From NCBI GenBank assembly GCA_903873485.1, contig CAIQOO010000194.1, forward strand, positions 1 through 43,106: a stretch of 43,106 nt of DNA, given 5' to 3'. Position 1 is the stretch's first letter, and every line of letters starts with the position of its first letter. The notes under the pieces are model-generated. The model did no database searches. It worked only from the letters and a program-made list of their open reading frames with translations, and was not told the DNA's origin. Positions 1-6,720 of this stretch are shown here, one piece after another. Source of the DNA: an uncultured beta proteobacterium (GTDB taxonomy: Bacteria; Pseudomonadota; Gammaproteobacteria; Burkholderiales; Burkholderiaceae_C). Both the position numbers and the translations under genes were made by a program.

Positions 1-29
1 TGTACCGGAACGGTTAGCAGTGAAATCAA

Positions 30-180
30 TTGGTACCTAAATCTCTTTCTGCGTCAAACCGAACAGGCAATCATGAAACGAAGCCGCAGCAAGACGCGTC
101 GTTCAGGCGACGCGTATCAGGACTTCCAGTCCGTAACTCAAACCCTCCGACTTCAGCCGGAGGTTGTTTAGTTGTAGCAC
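30..180 (+). mobile_element. possible 3' end of an IS200/IS605-type element (remnant)
   Basis: At 141-165 there is a short hairpin (AACCCTCCG / CGGAGGTT with a single bulge) of the kind that closes the right end of IS200/IS605 elements. It is preceded by a short, stop-free Arg/Ser-rich reading (GNHETKP... from about 70) resembling the low-complexity tail often read past tnpB. No transposase body is visible because the window begins here. The family call rests on the look of the hairpin and tail, so it is tentative. Confidence 0.3.
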
Positions 181-195
181 TTACATCCCATCTGT

Positions 196-468
196 CTATG
201 TTGAACGTGTAAATCCGGTACGCTCCCAAGGCCAGATTTCCACGCCATAGTGGTTTTGAATCCTTTTCACCAGCTCTATGGACAAGTCATCGGTCAACTC
301 GTTGACAAAGTAAGAGCTGCGCAGGGCAAAGGGCTCATGGCGAACAGCGTCTCGCTCGTAGGTCAGACCTTCATGCTGGATCATCAGGCTGGCCCGCTCA
401 CGCAGCACTGCGCTTGAGTTGAACACCCAGTCAACAAAGTCGATCTCTTGAGCTGTCCAGTCGCACAC
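196..468 (-). CDS. hypothetical protein, probably a gene fragment
   Basis: This is a 90-residue acidic/aromatic reading with a GTG start at 468. The frame stays open upstream to the TGA at 523-525, so the true N-terminus is uncertain. It lies in the same frame as the TPR fragment upstream (523-1200), separated from it only by that TGA and a 23-bp tandem duplication. The sequence has features such as VDWVFNSSAVLRERASLMI and ends EIWPWERTGF. I do not recognise a family. It may be the C-terminal part of the upstream gene after a duplication-induced break, or an independent small gene. Nothing visible shows a function. Confidence 0.4.
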   Translation of the reverse strand: MCDWTAQEIDFVDWVFNSSAVLRERASLMIQHEGLTYERDAVRHEPFALRSSYFVNELTDDLSIELVKRIQNHYGVEIWPWERTGFTRST

Positions 469-480
469 TGGCGCGCTCAG

Positions 481-526
481 GATAAACCAGAATCGCCGGT
501 CACGATAAACCAGAATGACCGGTCAC
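481..526. repeat. 23-bp tandem duplication (two copies)
   Basis: Two adjacent 23-base units, 481-503 and 504-526, both read GATAAACCAGAAT-nn-CCGGTCAC and differ at only two central bases (cg versus ga). On the minus strand each unit starts with TGACCGG, so the duplication puts a stop codon at each unit start. The unit length is not a multiple of three, so the duplication changes frame. It sits exactly at the junction of the two minus-strand reading frames. Confidence 0.85.
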
Positions 527-1200
527 GGTCCGCCGGAATACCCACTCAGGTAGTCGGTCGCCCAGTCCGGGCCATTGCGGTTGCTGGCATGCCAGTAAAG
601 ACGCTCGTTGATTTTCGTGCGGCCGGTGAGCCCTTCCGCAATGTAGGGGTTGGCCGCAATGCCCCGGCGCATATAGGTGCAGGCGCTCACAAAATCCCCC
701 TCACGAAATGCAATTTGGTCTGCCTGGTACCAGTGCGCCGGTGAACCTGTGGCTTCTTTCAGATAGCTTTTCATGGCACTTTGGGTGTCGCCCGTCATCA
801 GGCTGATGTCGCCCAGCAGCAGCCGCACACCCAGGTTGTCTGCAGGGCACCAGGCCAGCAGCTTTTTGGCCAGGGCTTTAGCCGCCTTGCCGTCACCCCG
901 GTGCATCAGCCCCAGCAGATAGCCGTGGGCAATGCGCAAGAAGGATCGGTTGTCCTCCTCCCCCCATGAAATCTGGCCTTTGAAGCCGGGCGGGATGAGG
1001 GCGGTAGCCTGCCGGCAGGCTTTTTCGCGCAGGTCGGTGGATTCATCGCGCATCTCAAGGCTCCAGAGCCGGTTGGCGATGAAGTTTTGAATCTCCATCT
1101 GGCTGGGGAACTTGAGCAGCAGCTTTTGGGCGCGCAGCAGGCCCTGCTTGTGGCTGACGCGGCCTGCCTCCAGGCTGTCGATCAGCTCGTCAAGCGGGGG
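523..1200 (-). pseudogene. TPR-type protein, 5'-truncated
   Basis: The minus-strand frame is open from about 1200 down to a TGA at 523-525. It encodes helical repeats typical of tetratricopeptide proteins (for example AAKALAKKLLAWCPADNLG and the following LLGDISLMTGDTQSAMKSYL). An internal ATG at 1098 would give 191 residues, but the same frame continues upstream (PLDELIDSLEAGRVSHKQGL) to about 1200, where homology-like sequence stops abruptly with no start codon. That indicates loss of the 5' end by recombination. At the other end it terminates inside the 23-bp duplication. Function unknown; TPR proteins are usually interaction scaffolds. Confidence 0.6.
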
Positions 1201-1202
1201 TA

Positions 1203-1340
1203 GGCACGGTAACGCAAGGGGTGGTGGTGGTCAGCCGTTGCCGAGTTATTGACCTGGCTGCGCGGGGTGCCAAATTGATTGAGGTTGCACCCGCGAGTGT
1301 TGTTGAGGAAGTGCTAGCCAAGTTGCAAGCCATGGTTTAA
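1203..1340 (+). pseudogene. short C-terminal gene fragment, unidentified
   Basis: A 45-codon open stretch ends with TAA at 1338-1340 (…RGAKLIEVAPASVVEEVLAK…). The end resembles C-termini of acyl-CoA/3-oxoacid CoA-transferase chains (L.EIAPG...EEV), but the match is from memory and short. It begins exactly where the truncated TPR gene on the other strand loses homology, so the junction at about 1200 is probably a recombination scar. It is unlikely to be functional. Confidence 0.3.
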
Positions 1341-1360
1341 AAAGGGGACGCTACCCTTTA

Positions 1361-1513
1361 ATGCAAGCTGTAAAAGCCCTCTACAAACAGGGGCGCATTG
1401 AGTTGTTAGCGCCGCTGCAAGGTGTCACGGAAGCCGAACTATTTGTTATCGCCTTCGATAAAACGGCACAGTTCAGCAACGGGAATTTGCGATTTTGTGT
1501 CGAACCCGGGTGA
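1361..1513 (+). CDS. small antitoxin-like protein (AF2212/DUF104-like)
   Basis: A 50-residue protein starts MQAVKALYKQGRIELLAPLQ and continues GVTEAELFVI. The pattern (short beta-strand, then 'Y..GRIELL.PL.GV.EAE') resembles small antitoxins of the AF2212/DUF104 type that sit in front of PIN toxins. It lies just upstream of an intact vapBC pair but has no toxin of its own, so it may be an orphan or a shortened remnant. The start is the first ATG after the preceding stop. Confidence 0.4.
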   Translation: MQAVKALYKQGRIELLAPLQGVTEAELFVIAFDKTAQFSNGNLRFCVEPG

Positions 1514-1576
1514 ATTGGATGAATGCATGAACAATGCATGCATAATGCAGTCATATCAAGTCTATGGGGGTTCGTC

Positions 1577-1822
1577 ATGCCGTCTTTGCAAATTCGTCAA
1601 ATGCCCGATGACCTCTACAACGCCTTGGCGTTCAGGGCAGCATTGGCACACCGCAGCCTGACCCAGCAAACACTGGCAGAGCTAAGCATTGCGGTAGGTT
1701 GTAACGGCAAGCAGCGCCGCCTGCAGGTGTTGCAAAAGATCAAACAACGCCAGGCTCAGCAGCCCTTGACTGTGGCCATGCCTGATCTCCAAGAGTTTGT
1801 TCGCCAAGACCGAGAGCGCTAA
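1577..1822 (+). CDS. vapB: VapB/FitA-like antitoxin
   Basis: An 81-residue basic protein starts MPSLQIRQMPDDLYNALAFR. This is the ribbon-helix-helix N-terminus of FitA/VapB-type antitoxins (S-L-Q-I-R-x-[ML]-P), which bind operator DNA and wrap the cognate PIN toxin. The ATG at 1577 was chosen because the RHH motif begins there; upstream in-frame ATGs only add a Cys/His/Met-rich leader. It is followed after 5 bases by a PIN toxin, forming a classic bicistronic type II toxin-antitoxin module, probably autoregulated. The C-terminal half is rich in Gln and Arg (RLQVLQKIKQRQAQQ), consistent with toxin binding. Confidence 0.8.
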   Translation: MPSLQIRQMPDDLYNALAFRAALAHRSLTQQTLAELSIAVGCNGKQRRLQVLQKIKQRQAQQPLTVAMPDLQEFVRQDRER

Positions 1823-1827
1823 AACCC

Positions 1828-2226
1828 ATGCGCTTGGTACTCGACACCTCTGCCGCAGCGAATATTGTGCTGGGCACGGCAGACGGGGTGCGGCTTACTG
1901 GTGTAGTGGAGCAGGCAGATTGGGTTATTGCACCTGGCTTGTTTCACAGCGAGCTGGGCAACACACTCTGGAAAACCGTACGCTTTGGCAGTTTGTCACA
2001 GGATGCGGCCGTTGACTTGTATGACGATGCCGTGGCGTTGGTTGATGAGTTTGTGGCCGATCAGCCCCTCGTTATCCAGGCCATGGCTGCTGCCCTGCTG
2101 CATGGTCACCCTGTCTACGACATGATTTTTGTCGTTTTGGCGCAGCGCTATGGTTGCAAGCTGCTCACCACCGACAAAAAACTACAGGCTTTGCTGCCGC
2201 ACATTGACCCGGCGTTGTGTGTTTAA
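1828..2226 (+). CDS. vapC: VapC-type PIN-domain RNase toxin
   Basis: A 132-residue PIN-domain protein. The first acidic residue lies in LVLDTSAAANIVLG (Asp6) and the conserved Glu in FHSELGNTLWK. C-terminal acidic residues lie in HPVYDMIFVVLAQRYG and TTDKKLQALL. PIN toxins cleave RNA (tRNA, rRNA or mRNA) through a metal-binding acidic cluster, and all the expected acidic positions are present, so it looks active. It is the second gene of the vapBC pair. Length is normal for VapC (about 130 residues). It sits in an accessory stretch with several damaged modules and is the only intact pair there. Confidence 0.88.
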   Translation: MRLVLDTSAAANIVLGTADGVRLTGVVEQADWVIAPGLFHSELGNTLWKTVRFGSLSQDAAVDLYDDAVALVDEFVADQPLVIQAMAAALLHGHPVYDMIFVVLAQRYGCKLLTTDKKLQALLPHIDPALCV

Positions 2227-2336
2227 TTGGTAATTGGGGTCACTGTGGGGTCACTGCAGTTGTTTGTACGGCTGCTTTTTGCTACCCATGCGTTTGAGGG
2301 GATGATTCAGCGCGAGGGTGATGGTCAGCGCTGGCA

Positions 2337-2625
2337 TCAAGAAACTTGCAGCTGCAGTTCTTTTCCGCATGCCCTGACGTACTTGCGCAGGGTGGCCAGC
2401 GATGGCGAGTGCTTGCCGGTGGCCAAGGCGCGCTCAAGACGGGCGACTGCAGGGGCCAGCGTGCCCATGCGGGTGTGCAAGCTCGGCTTGGGTCAATCCA
2501 GCTTCTTGACGTGCTTTGAGCAAAGCATCGAGGAGTTCACCCTCTTCGCGTTCGATGCGTGCAACTTCTGCCGCCACGCCGGGGCGGCTCATCAGTTTCT
2601 TGACGATTTCATCATGCGTGGCCAT
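2337..2625 (-). pseudogene. XRE/HigA-like antitoxin, frameshifted
   Basis: The N-terminal half reads MATHDEIVKKLMSRPGVAAE … EAGLTQAELA and then leaves frame. After one base is skipped in the CCC at about 2467-2474 the helix-turn-helix continues in the next frame (RMGTLAPAVARLERALATGK … KYVRACGKELQLQVS) to a stop at 2337-2339. Together these make a normal ~95-residue HigA-type antitoxin. A single-base insertion therefore breaks it. It overlaps the toxin gene end by 14 bases, as in intact higBA-like operons where the toxin comes first. Confidence 0.75.
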
Positions 2626-2943
2626 GTTTCACCTCTTTCATGCGGTTAAGTGCAGTTTCCAGTTCGCGCGGTGGCGTTCGGTTGGTCTTCTTGAGGAAGC
2701 TGTACAGCATCACGATCCGTCTTCCAACCCGCGTGCAGTAAAACACCCTTGCAATGCCTTCAGCCCCTTTGAGGCGGAGTTCAAGCAAGCCATCACCCAT
2801 CGACTTGGTGTGTGGCTCCCCAAGATACGGACCCACCGCTACCATACGACGTGTTAAGACGATGTACCGTGCTGCCAAGGTGTCGGGCGAGCAAGGATGT
2901 TTTTCTCGACGTTCTCGCTGTAGTAACCAATGGCGTATTCCAC
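2612..2943 (-). pseudogene. HigB/Gp49-like (RelE-fold) toxin, frameshifted
   Basis: The main body (DTLAARYIVLTRRMV … GDGLLELRLKGAEGIARVFY … GRRIVMLYSFLKKT) is a phage Gp49/HigB-type toxin of the RelE superfamily, which cleaves mRNA at the ribosome. The authentic N-terminus lies in another frame: GTG at 2943 gives VEYAIGYYSENVEKNILARP, and one missing C in a C-run near 2888 joins the two. Toxin precedes antitoxin, as usual for this family. Both genes of the module carry single-base indels in C-runs, so either the module has decayed or the assembly has homopolymer errors. Confidence 0.72.
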
Positions 2944-3411
2944 GCTGCAAGATAACAAATATGTTATCTAAAGGCTCAGGACTGAGCCGTAAAGACTGGT
3001 GGGATGGTCTTGCCGCTGATGTTGAGTAGCCTGGGCGGGTTGGCCCAGCTCATTGAAGCAATGGCCACGCTAGGTTGCCCTAGTTTTAGCGGGATGCTTC
3101 TGAGCAGCGCGGGTTAAGCGTAACCCGGCCAAATTGATGCGCAGTTTGCCAGCGTTACGTTCTGGTGCGGATACTTTTTTGGCGCACCACGCCCATCACG
3201 CCGAATGGCAAGTGCAGTTCTGCGCCATTGCGCCGCAGATGCCGCCAAGCATTCAAGCCGAATTGCAGGCCGCAAGCGTCATTGCCCAGCCTTTGCAAAA
3301 GTTGCTGTCCCTGCTGGCTACGCCGCCGCATAAGGCATGGACGGCAAACGGATGCCATTTTGATGTTTACTAGCCAAGTCTTGCATTTTTACTAGACAAG
3401 TCTTTTAAATA
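2944..3411. other. gene-poor stretch with decayed coding sequence
   Basis: No convincing gene is visible. A plus-strand frame at 3137-3373 (MRSLPALRSGADTFLAHHAH…) is open but shows no recognisable domain and competes with open frames in other phases; it may be the tail of a lost gene. Small dyads occur at 3071-3086 (CTAGGttgCCCTAG) and 3109-3128 (CGGGTTaagcgtAACCCG). The stretch ends at the left terminal repeat of the MITE-like element. Confidence 0.35.
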
Positions 3412-3617
3412 GTGTCTGAACGAAAACCCTGTTTATCAATATAAATCAATACGTTACACCATTTTTTTGAAACGAAGATTTTGCTCAAAAATTGACCTTC
3501 CCTAGGGCGATTTTCTGAAAGTTGCCTAAAGCGATTGTTTTGCACAAATCTTCGTTTTGGAAAAGTCATATAACTATATGATTTTCATTTAAAAATGACT
3601 CTTCGTTCAGGCACTAC
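3412..3617. mobile_element. MITE-like element with terminal inverted repeats
   Basis: The ends are inverted repeats: left TAGTGTCTGAACGAA at about 3412 and right TTCGTTCAGGCACTA ending at 3617, with one mismatch over 15 bases and bordered by TA. A second, nested inverted pair lies inside: AAACGAAGATTTTGC near 3471 and GCACAAATCTTCGTTTT near 3541-3557. The interior is strongly AT-rich and has no reading frame. This is the architecture of a non-autonomous miniature inverted-repeat transposable element. The termini resemble IS5/IS1182-type ends from memory, but no parent transposase is in the window. Confidence 0.65.
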
Positions 3618-3748
3618 ATCGCCGCCAACGGTTATCTTGACTTCTCTTCGTCCATCAATTCCCTGCTGCCTGGCATTGGCTTCTGGGTACACAAGCCGTG
3701 GCGGTGCAGCCCGTCTTTTGGCAGCCTGGCGGTCAGCCGGAGTTGGCC

Positions 3749-5587
3749 TTATCCGCGCAAGGCATCAAGGGCAGCCGCCAGACTGGCTTCAACTGGCAAT
3801 GGCTCTGCGCCCATCCGGGCTGCCAGCAGCTCGGCACACAGCACCGAAAAACTCAAGCCGCGTGAACCCATGGCCGCGCAGATCCACAGGCTGGGCTGCG
3901 GGCCAGCATCGAGCGGGCCCACCAGCGGCATTCGGTCGGTGCTGACGCAGCGGCTGCCTTTCCAGGTGTTGATCGCGGTGGATGCAAAAACCGGCGCAAG
4001 CGCACGCGCCAAGGTGGGCACAAGTTGCTGCAAATGCGCAAAGTTGCGGTCGTGGTTGTCGGTGTCGCTGCGCTCCAACTGGTTTTCTGGTTGGTAGGAC
4101 GACCCGGTAAACCAGCCAGACCGGTCGCCAAGCGGAATTTTCGATATCAAACTGCCTGCGCCATTCACCGGAAAAGGCGGGAAAGCCAGCGCTGGGTCAA
4201 CTGCCTCGGTGTGCCAAGCCCAACTCAGCAGCCCGCGCATCCCTTGAGTGGCTGGCAGATGCTGGAGTCGTACTGCCAGGTCGGGCTCATCTGATGCGAG
4301 CGACTTGAGAAGATCCCTGGCACCGCAGGCATTGGCCAGCACCACGCGCTCTGCCGTGCATAGAACGACCCCGGATTCGTCCAGCAGCTGCCAGACGCCT
4401 GCGGCATGTTGCAAGCTGCCCACGCCCGCATTGCCGAGAAAATGCACACCGGGTGTAGCAAGCCAGGCATTGACCAGCTCGGCGGGTTTGATCCAGGCAC
4501 CACTGGCATGCCAGATGCCGGGGGTCAAAGCCTCAGCTGCCGGGTCAATCAGGGCGTTGTTGCCCGGCCTCGACCAGTCTTTGCCCGCATCGGACCACGG
4601 CGCGGGCAACTGCGGTGTGCCGCCAATCTGGCGCTCCAGCACGCCGCTGGGTGCCCATTGCTGCCCGGTTTGCAGGTGCCAGCGGGCTTGCTGCAGCATC
4701 ATTCGCACACCGGCGCGCGACAGGCGTGACAGATGGCAGTCGTCAGGGGAGACATGTGGTAGCACCAGTCCAACCGGCAAGCCGGAAGCGCCGGCGGCGG
4801 CTGTGGCAGCTTGATCAAGCACCCAAACCTGCCAGCCGCGCCGCGCCAGCGCTGCCGCCACGCTGGCGCCGGCCAGGCCGGCACCGATGACGGCACAGCG
4901 CTGGATCGGCAAGGCATCGGTGCTGGCGGGCTGTCGAGACGCCTTGAGAGTCCAGGGTGGGTCAAAAACCGCCTCCAACTGGTACTGCGCAGCGCCGTTG
5001 GTCAATGCTGTTTCAGCCGTGACCGCAAAGCCGCATTGCTTGAGGTGACTGCGCAACATGGGCAAATCGGTGGGCTGTGCCTGTATCGCCCGCAGGCTGG
5101 TGCCACGTCGGCAACAGCGTGCCAGCGCCTTGACCGACCACAAAGACAAGGGATCGAGTGCATCAGGCCGATCATCCGGGTTGCACCAGAGCAGCACCGA
5201 ATCGGCCCGAAACTGCTGCTGGCGCAGCAGGTGCATGGCTTGCCCCACACACAGCGTCAGGCAGACATGCCCATCGGCGAGCAAAAACCGGTGGAAGCCG
5301 GCAACTAGCCCAAACCACTGGGCCGCCAGTGTGCGTGCCAGCGCTTGCCGCTCGGGGTTGTTGCCACACCGGTCAATCAGCACTGCGGCTGCCACAGGGC
5401 TGGGGCAAAAGGCCACATAGTGCAACATCCGTGGCCGCTGGGCATCCTGCTGCCAGGCCAGCCATTTGGCAAAAAACGCCTGCCCGTCGCCAAAGTCGGT
5501 ATTGAGCACCCGCCAGGTGGCCAAACTTTGCCAGCGGGTGGCCGATGCCTGATCACGCTGCGCGCCGCCAGCTTCCATCGCAGGCAC
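3749..5587 (-). CDS. mnmC: tRNA 5-methylaminomethyl-2-thiouridine biosynthesis bifunctional protein MnmC
   Basis: A 612-residue two-domain protein. MnmC finishes the mnm5s2U34 wobble modification in tRNAs: the C-terminal FAD domain (MnmC1) removes the carboxymethyl group and the N-terminal domain (MnmC2/MnmD) methylates the product with SAM. The FAD-binding loop CAVIGAGLAGASVAAAL is clear at about residue 235, and the C-terminal end has the oxidoreductase motif KGSRCVSTDRMPLVGPL. The methyltransferase domain is odd. The usual SAM loop (GxTGFGTGLNFL in E. coli) reads NTDFGDGQAFF, and the catalytic DGFxP segment reads WCNPDDRPDALDP, so methylation may be lost. It lies 11 bases after yggX, probably co-transcribed. 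Confidence 0.9.
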   Translation of the reverse strand: MPAMEAGGAQRDQASATRWQSLATWRVLNTDFGDGQAFFAKWLAWQQDAQRPRMLHYVAFCPSPVAAAVLIDRCGNNPERQALARTLAAQWFGLVAGFHRFLLADGHVCLTLCVGQAMHLLRQQQFRADSVLLWCNPDDRPDALDPLSLWSVKALARCCRRGTSLRAIQAQPTDLPMLRSHLKQCGFAVTAETALTNGAAQYQLEAVFDPPWTLKASRQPASTDALPIQRCAVIGAGLAGASVAAALARRGWQVWVLDQAATAAAGASGLPVGLVLPHVSPDDCHLSRLSRAGVRMMLQQARWHLQTGQQWAPSGVLERQIGGTPQLPAPWSDAGKDWSRPGNNALIDPAAEALTPGIWHASGAWIKPAELVNAWLATPGVHFLGNAGVGSLQHAAGVWQLLDESGVVLCTAERVVLANACGARDLLKSLASDEPDLAVRLQHLPATQGMRGLLSWAWHTEAVDPALAFPPFPVNGAGSLISKIPLGDRSGWFTGSSYQPENQLERSDTDNHDRNFAHLQQLVPTLARALAPVFASTAINTWKGSRCVSTDRMPLVGPLDAGPQPSLWICAAMGSRGLSFSVLCAELLAARMGAEPLPVEASLAAALDALRG

Positions 5588-5598
5588 AGGCAGGTGTT

Positions 5599-5871
5599 TC
5601 AGGCTTTGGGTGGCACATAACCCTGGGCGGCATCGGCGCCGCTGCCAAAAAAGTGGTTTTCCATCTGGCGCGCCAGGTACTGCCGGGCCCGGGCATCGGC
5701 CAGGTTCAGCCGGTTTTCATTGACCAGCATGGTCTGGTGCTTGAGCCATTGGCCCCAAGCCTCCTTGCTGACACTTTGCCAGATGCGTTTTCCCAATTCA
5801 CCCGGGTAGGGCGGAAAATCCAGCCCCTCCGCTTCAACACCCAGCTTGATGCAGTTCACAGTGCGCGCCAT
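5599..5871 (-). CDS. yggX: probable Fe(2+)-trafficking protein YggX
   Basis: A 90-residue protein starts [20 protein letters not shown]. It carries the family signatures [11 protein letters not shown] and [18 protein letters not shown], with the conserved Cys7. YggX proteins help protect Fe-S clusters and iron-handling enzymes from oxidative damage, probably in the cytoplasm. Length is typical (about 90). It precedes mnmC by 11 bases on the same strand and probably heads a two-gene operon. Confidence 0.95.
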   Translation of the reverse strand: MARTVNCIKLGVEAEGLDFPPYPGELGKRIWQSVSKEAWGQWLKHQTMLVNENRLNLADARARQYLARQMENHFFGSGADAAQGYVPPKA

Positions 5872-5960
5872 GGTTTACCTTTTCATTCGTGGATTGGATC
5901 AAAAGACGAACTTTAGCAAGCTTTTGAACAAGTGCTGCGACTGAAGTAAAATCCAGCCCT

Positions 5961-6191
5961 ATGGCAAAAGCAGATACCAAAACCAAAATTGTGGCCGATG
6001 GCCTGCGTTACAAATCCAAAGTGTCGGGTTCGCCCTTCACGGCGGCAACTTCGTTTGGCGCAGCCACCATGTCGTGCTTCTTGTGTGGCAAGCACCGTGC
6101 TCGCTCGCAGATGGTGTCCAAGAAGATATTGGGCAAGTCGCAGGCGGTGTGTTCGCCTTCCTGCAAGGCGCTTGACGAAGCCAACAAATAG
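5961..6191 (+). CDS. small cysteine-rich (probable zinc-binding) protein
   Basis: A 76-residue basic protein. Its C-terminal half holds two Cys pairs, MSCFLCGKHRARSQM and AVCSPSCKALDEANK, spaced like a treble-clef or zinc-ribbon knuckle (C-x2-C … C-x3-C). The N-terminus is Lys/Thr-rich. I do not recognise a named family. It ends 3 bases before dsbB and is probably co-transcribed with it, but a link to disulfide chemistry is only inference from position. The start at 5961 follows a short intergenic gap after the divergent yggX. Confidence 0.7.
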   Translation: MAKADTKTKIVADGLRYKSKVSGSPFTAATSFGAATMSCFLCGKHRARSQMVSKKILGKSQAVCSPSCKALDEANK

Positions 6192-6194
6192 CGG

Positions 6195-6716
6195 ATGTTT
6201 TCCTTCGTGCTTTCGGTGATCGACGGCGCGCTCGGTCGCGCCTATTTCGCCTTGGGTGCGGTGTGTTTTGCCATGCTGGCGTTTGGCCTGTACCTGCAAC
6301 ACAGTGTCGGGCTTGATCCCTGCCCAATGTGCATTGTTCAGCGCTATGCTCTCCTATTTGTAGCTATCAGCGCAGTGCTGGCGGGGGCTAGCGGCAAAAA
6401 AGTCATTCATGTTTTGGCGGCTGTGCTGCTTTTGGCCGGTGCCGGATTTGGTGCCTTTGTGGCGGCACGCCAGAGCTGGCTACAGTGGTATCCGCCCGAG
6501 GTGGCCACCTGCGGGCGCGACTTCTACGGCATGATCGAGAGTTTTCCGCTGAACCGCGCCATCCCGATGATTTTCCGCGGTAGCGGCGACTGCTCCCGGG
6601 TGGACTGGACATTTTTGGGCGGATCCATCGCCAACTGGTCATTTGTCTGTTTCACGCTGATTGCTGCCTTGGCCTTGCTGATTCTTTGGCGCAAGGCCAC
6701 CCGCCGCAGCCACTGA
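6195..6716 (+). CDS. dsbB: disulfide bond formation protein DsbB
   Basis: A 173-residue inner-membrane protein with four hydrophobic helices. It carries the first periplasmic Cys pair in LDPCPMCIVQRY (about residues 43-46) and the second in EVATCGRDFYG and GSGDCSRVDW. DsbB re-oxidises DsbA and passes electrons to quinone. Length and all four cysteines are normal. Unusually, the part encoding helix 2 (about residues 50-69, ALLFVAISAVLAGASGKKVI) overlaps a copy of the dispersed palindromic repeat found elsewhere in the window. It converges on ppk2 with only 4 bases between the stops. Confidence 0.95.
   Translation: MFSFVLSVIDGALGRAYFALGAVCFAMLAFGLYLQHSVGLDPCPMCIVQRYALLFVAISAVLAGASGKKVIHVLAAVLLLAGAGFGAFVAARQSWLQWYPPEVATCGRDFYGMIESFPLNRAIPMIFRGSGDCSRVDWTFLGGSIANWSFVCFTLIAALALLILWRKATRRSH
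6343..6402 (+). repeat. dispersed palindromic repeat, copy 1 (inside dsbB)
   Basis: The copy reads GCTATgctctcctatttg, then TAGCTatcaGCGCagtgc, then tggcgGGGGCTAGcGGC. It matches the intergenic copies at 36873 and 10892 in order and spacing of the conserved blocks (TAGCT-n4-GCGC, then GGGCTA-n-aGGCC). It lies in frame within dsbB. Confidence 0.65.
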
Positions 6717-6720
6717 CTGG

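Noticed and set aside
523-525. TGA between two same-frame readings as selenocysteine or programmed readthrough
   Set aside because: No SECIS-like hairpin follows; the TGA is created by a 23-bp duplication and the upstream gene is already missing its 5' end.
4248-4814. Plus-strand ORF opposite mnmC
   Set aside because: Ser/Arg/Cys-rich antisense translation without a ribosome-binding site or family resemblance.
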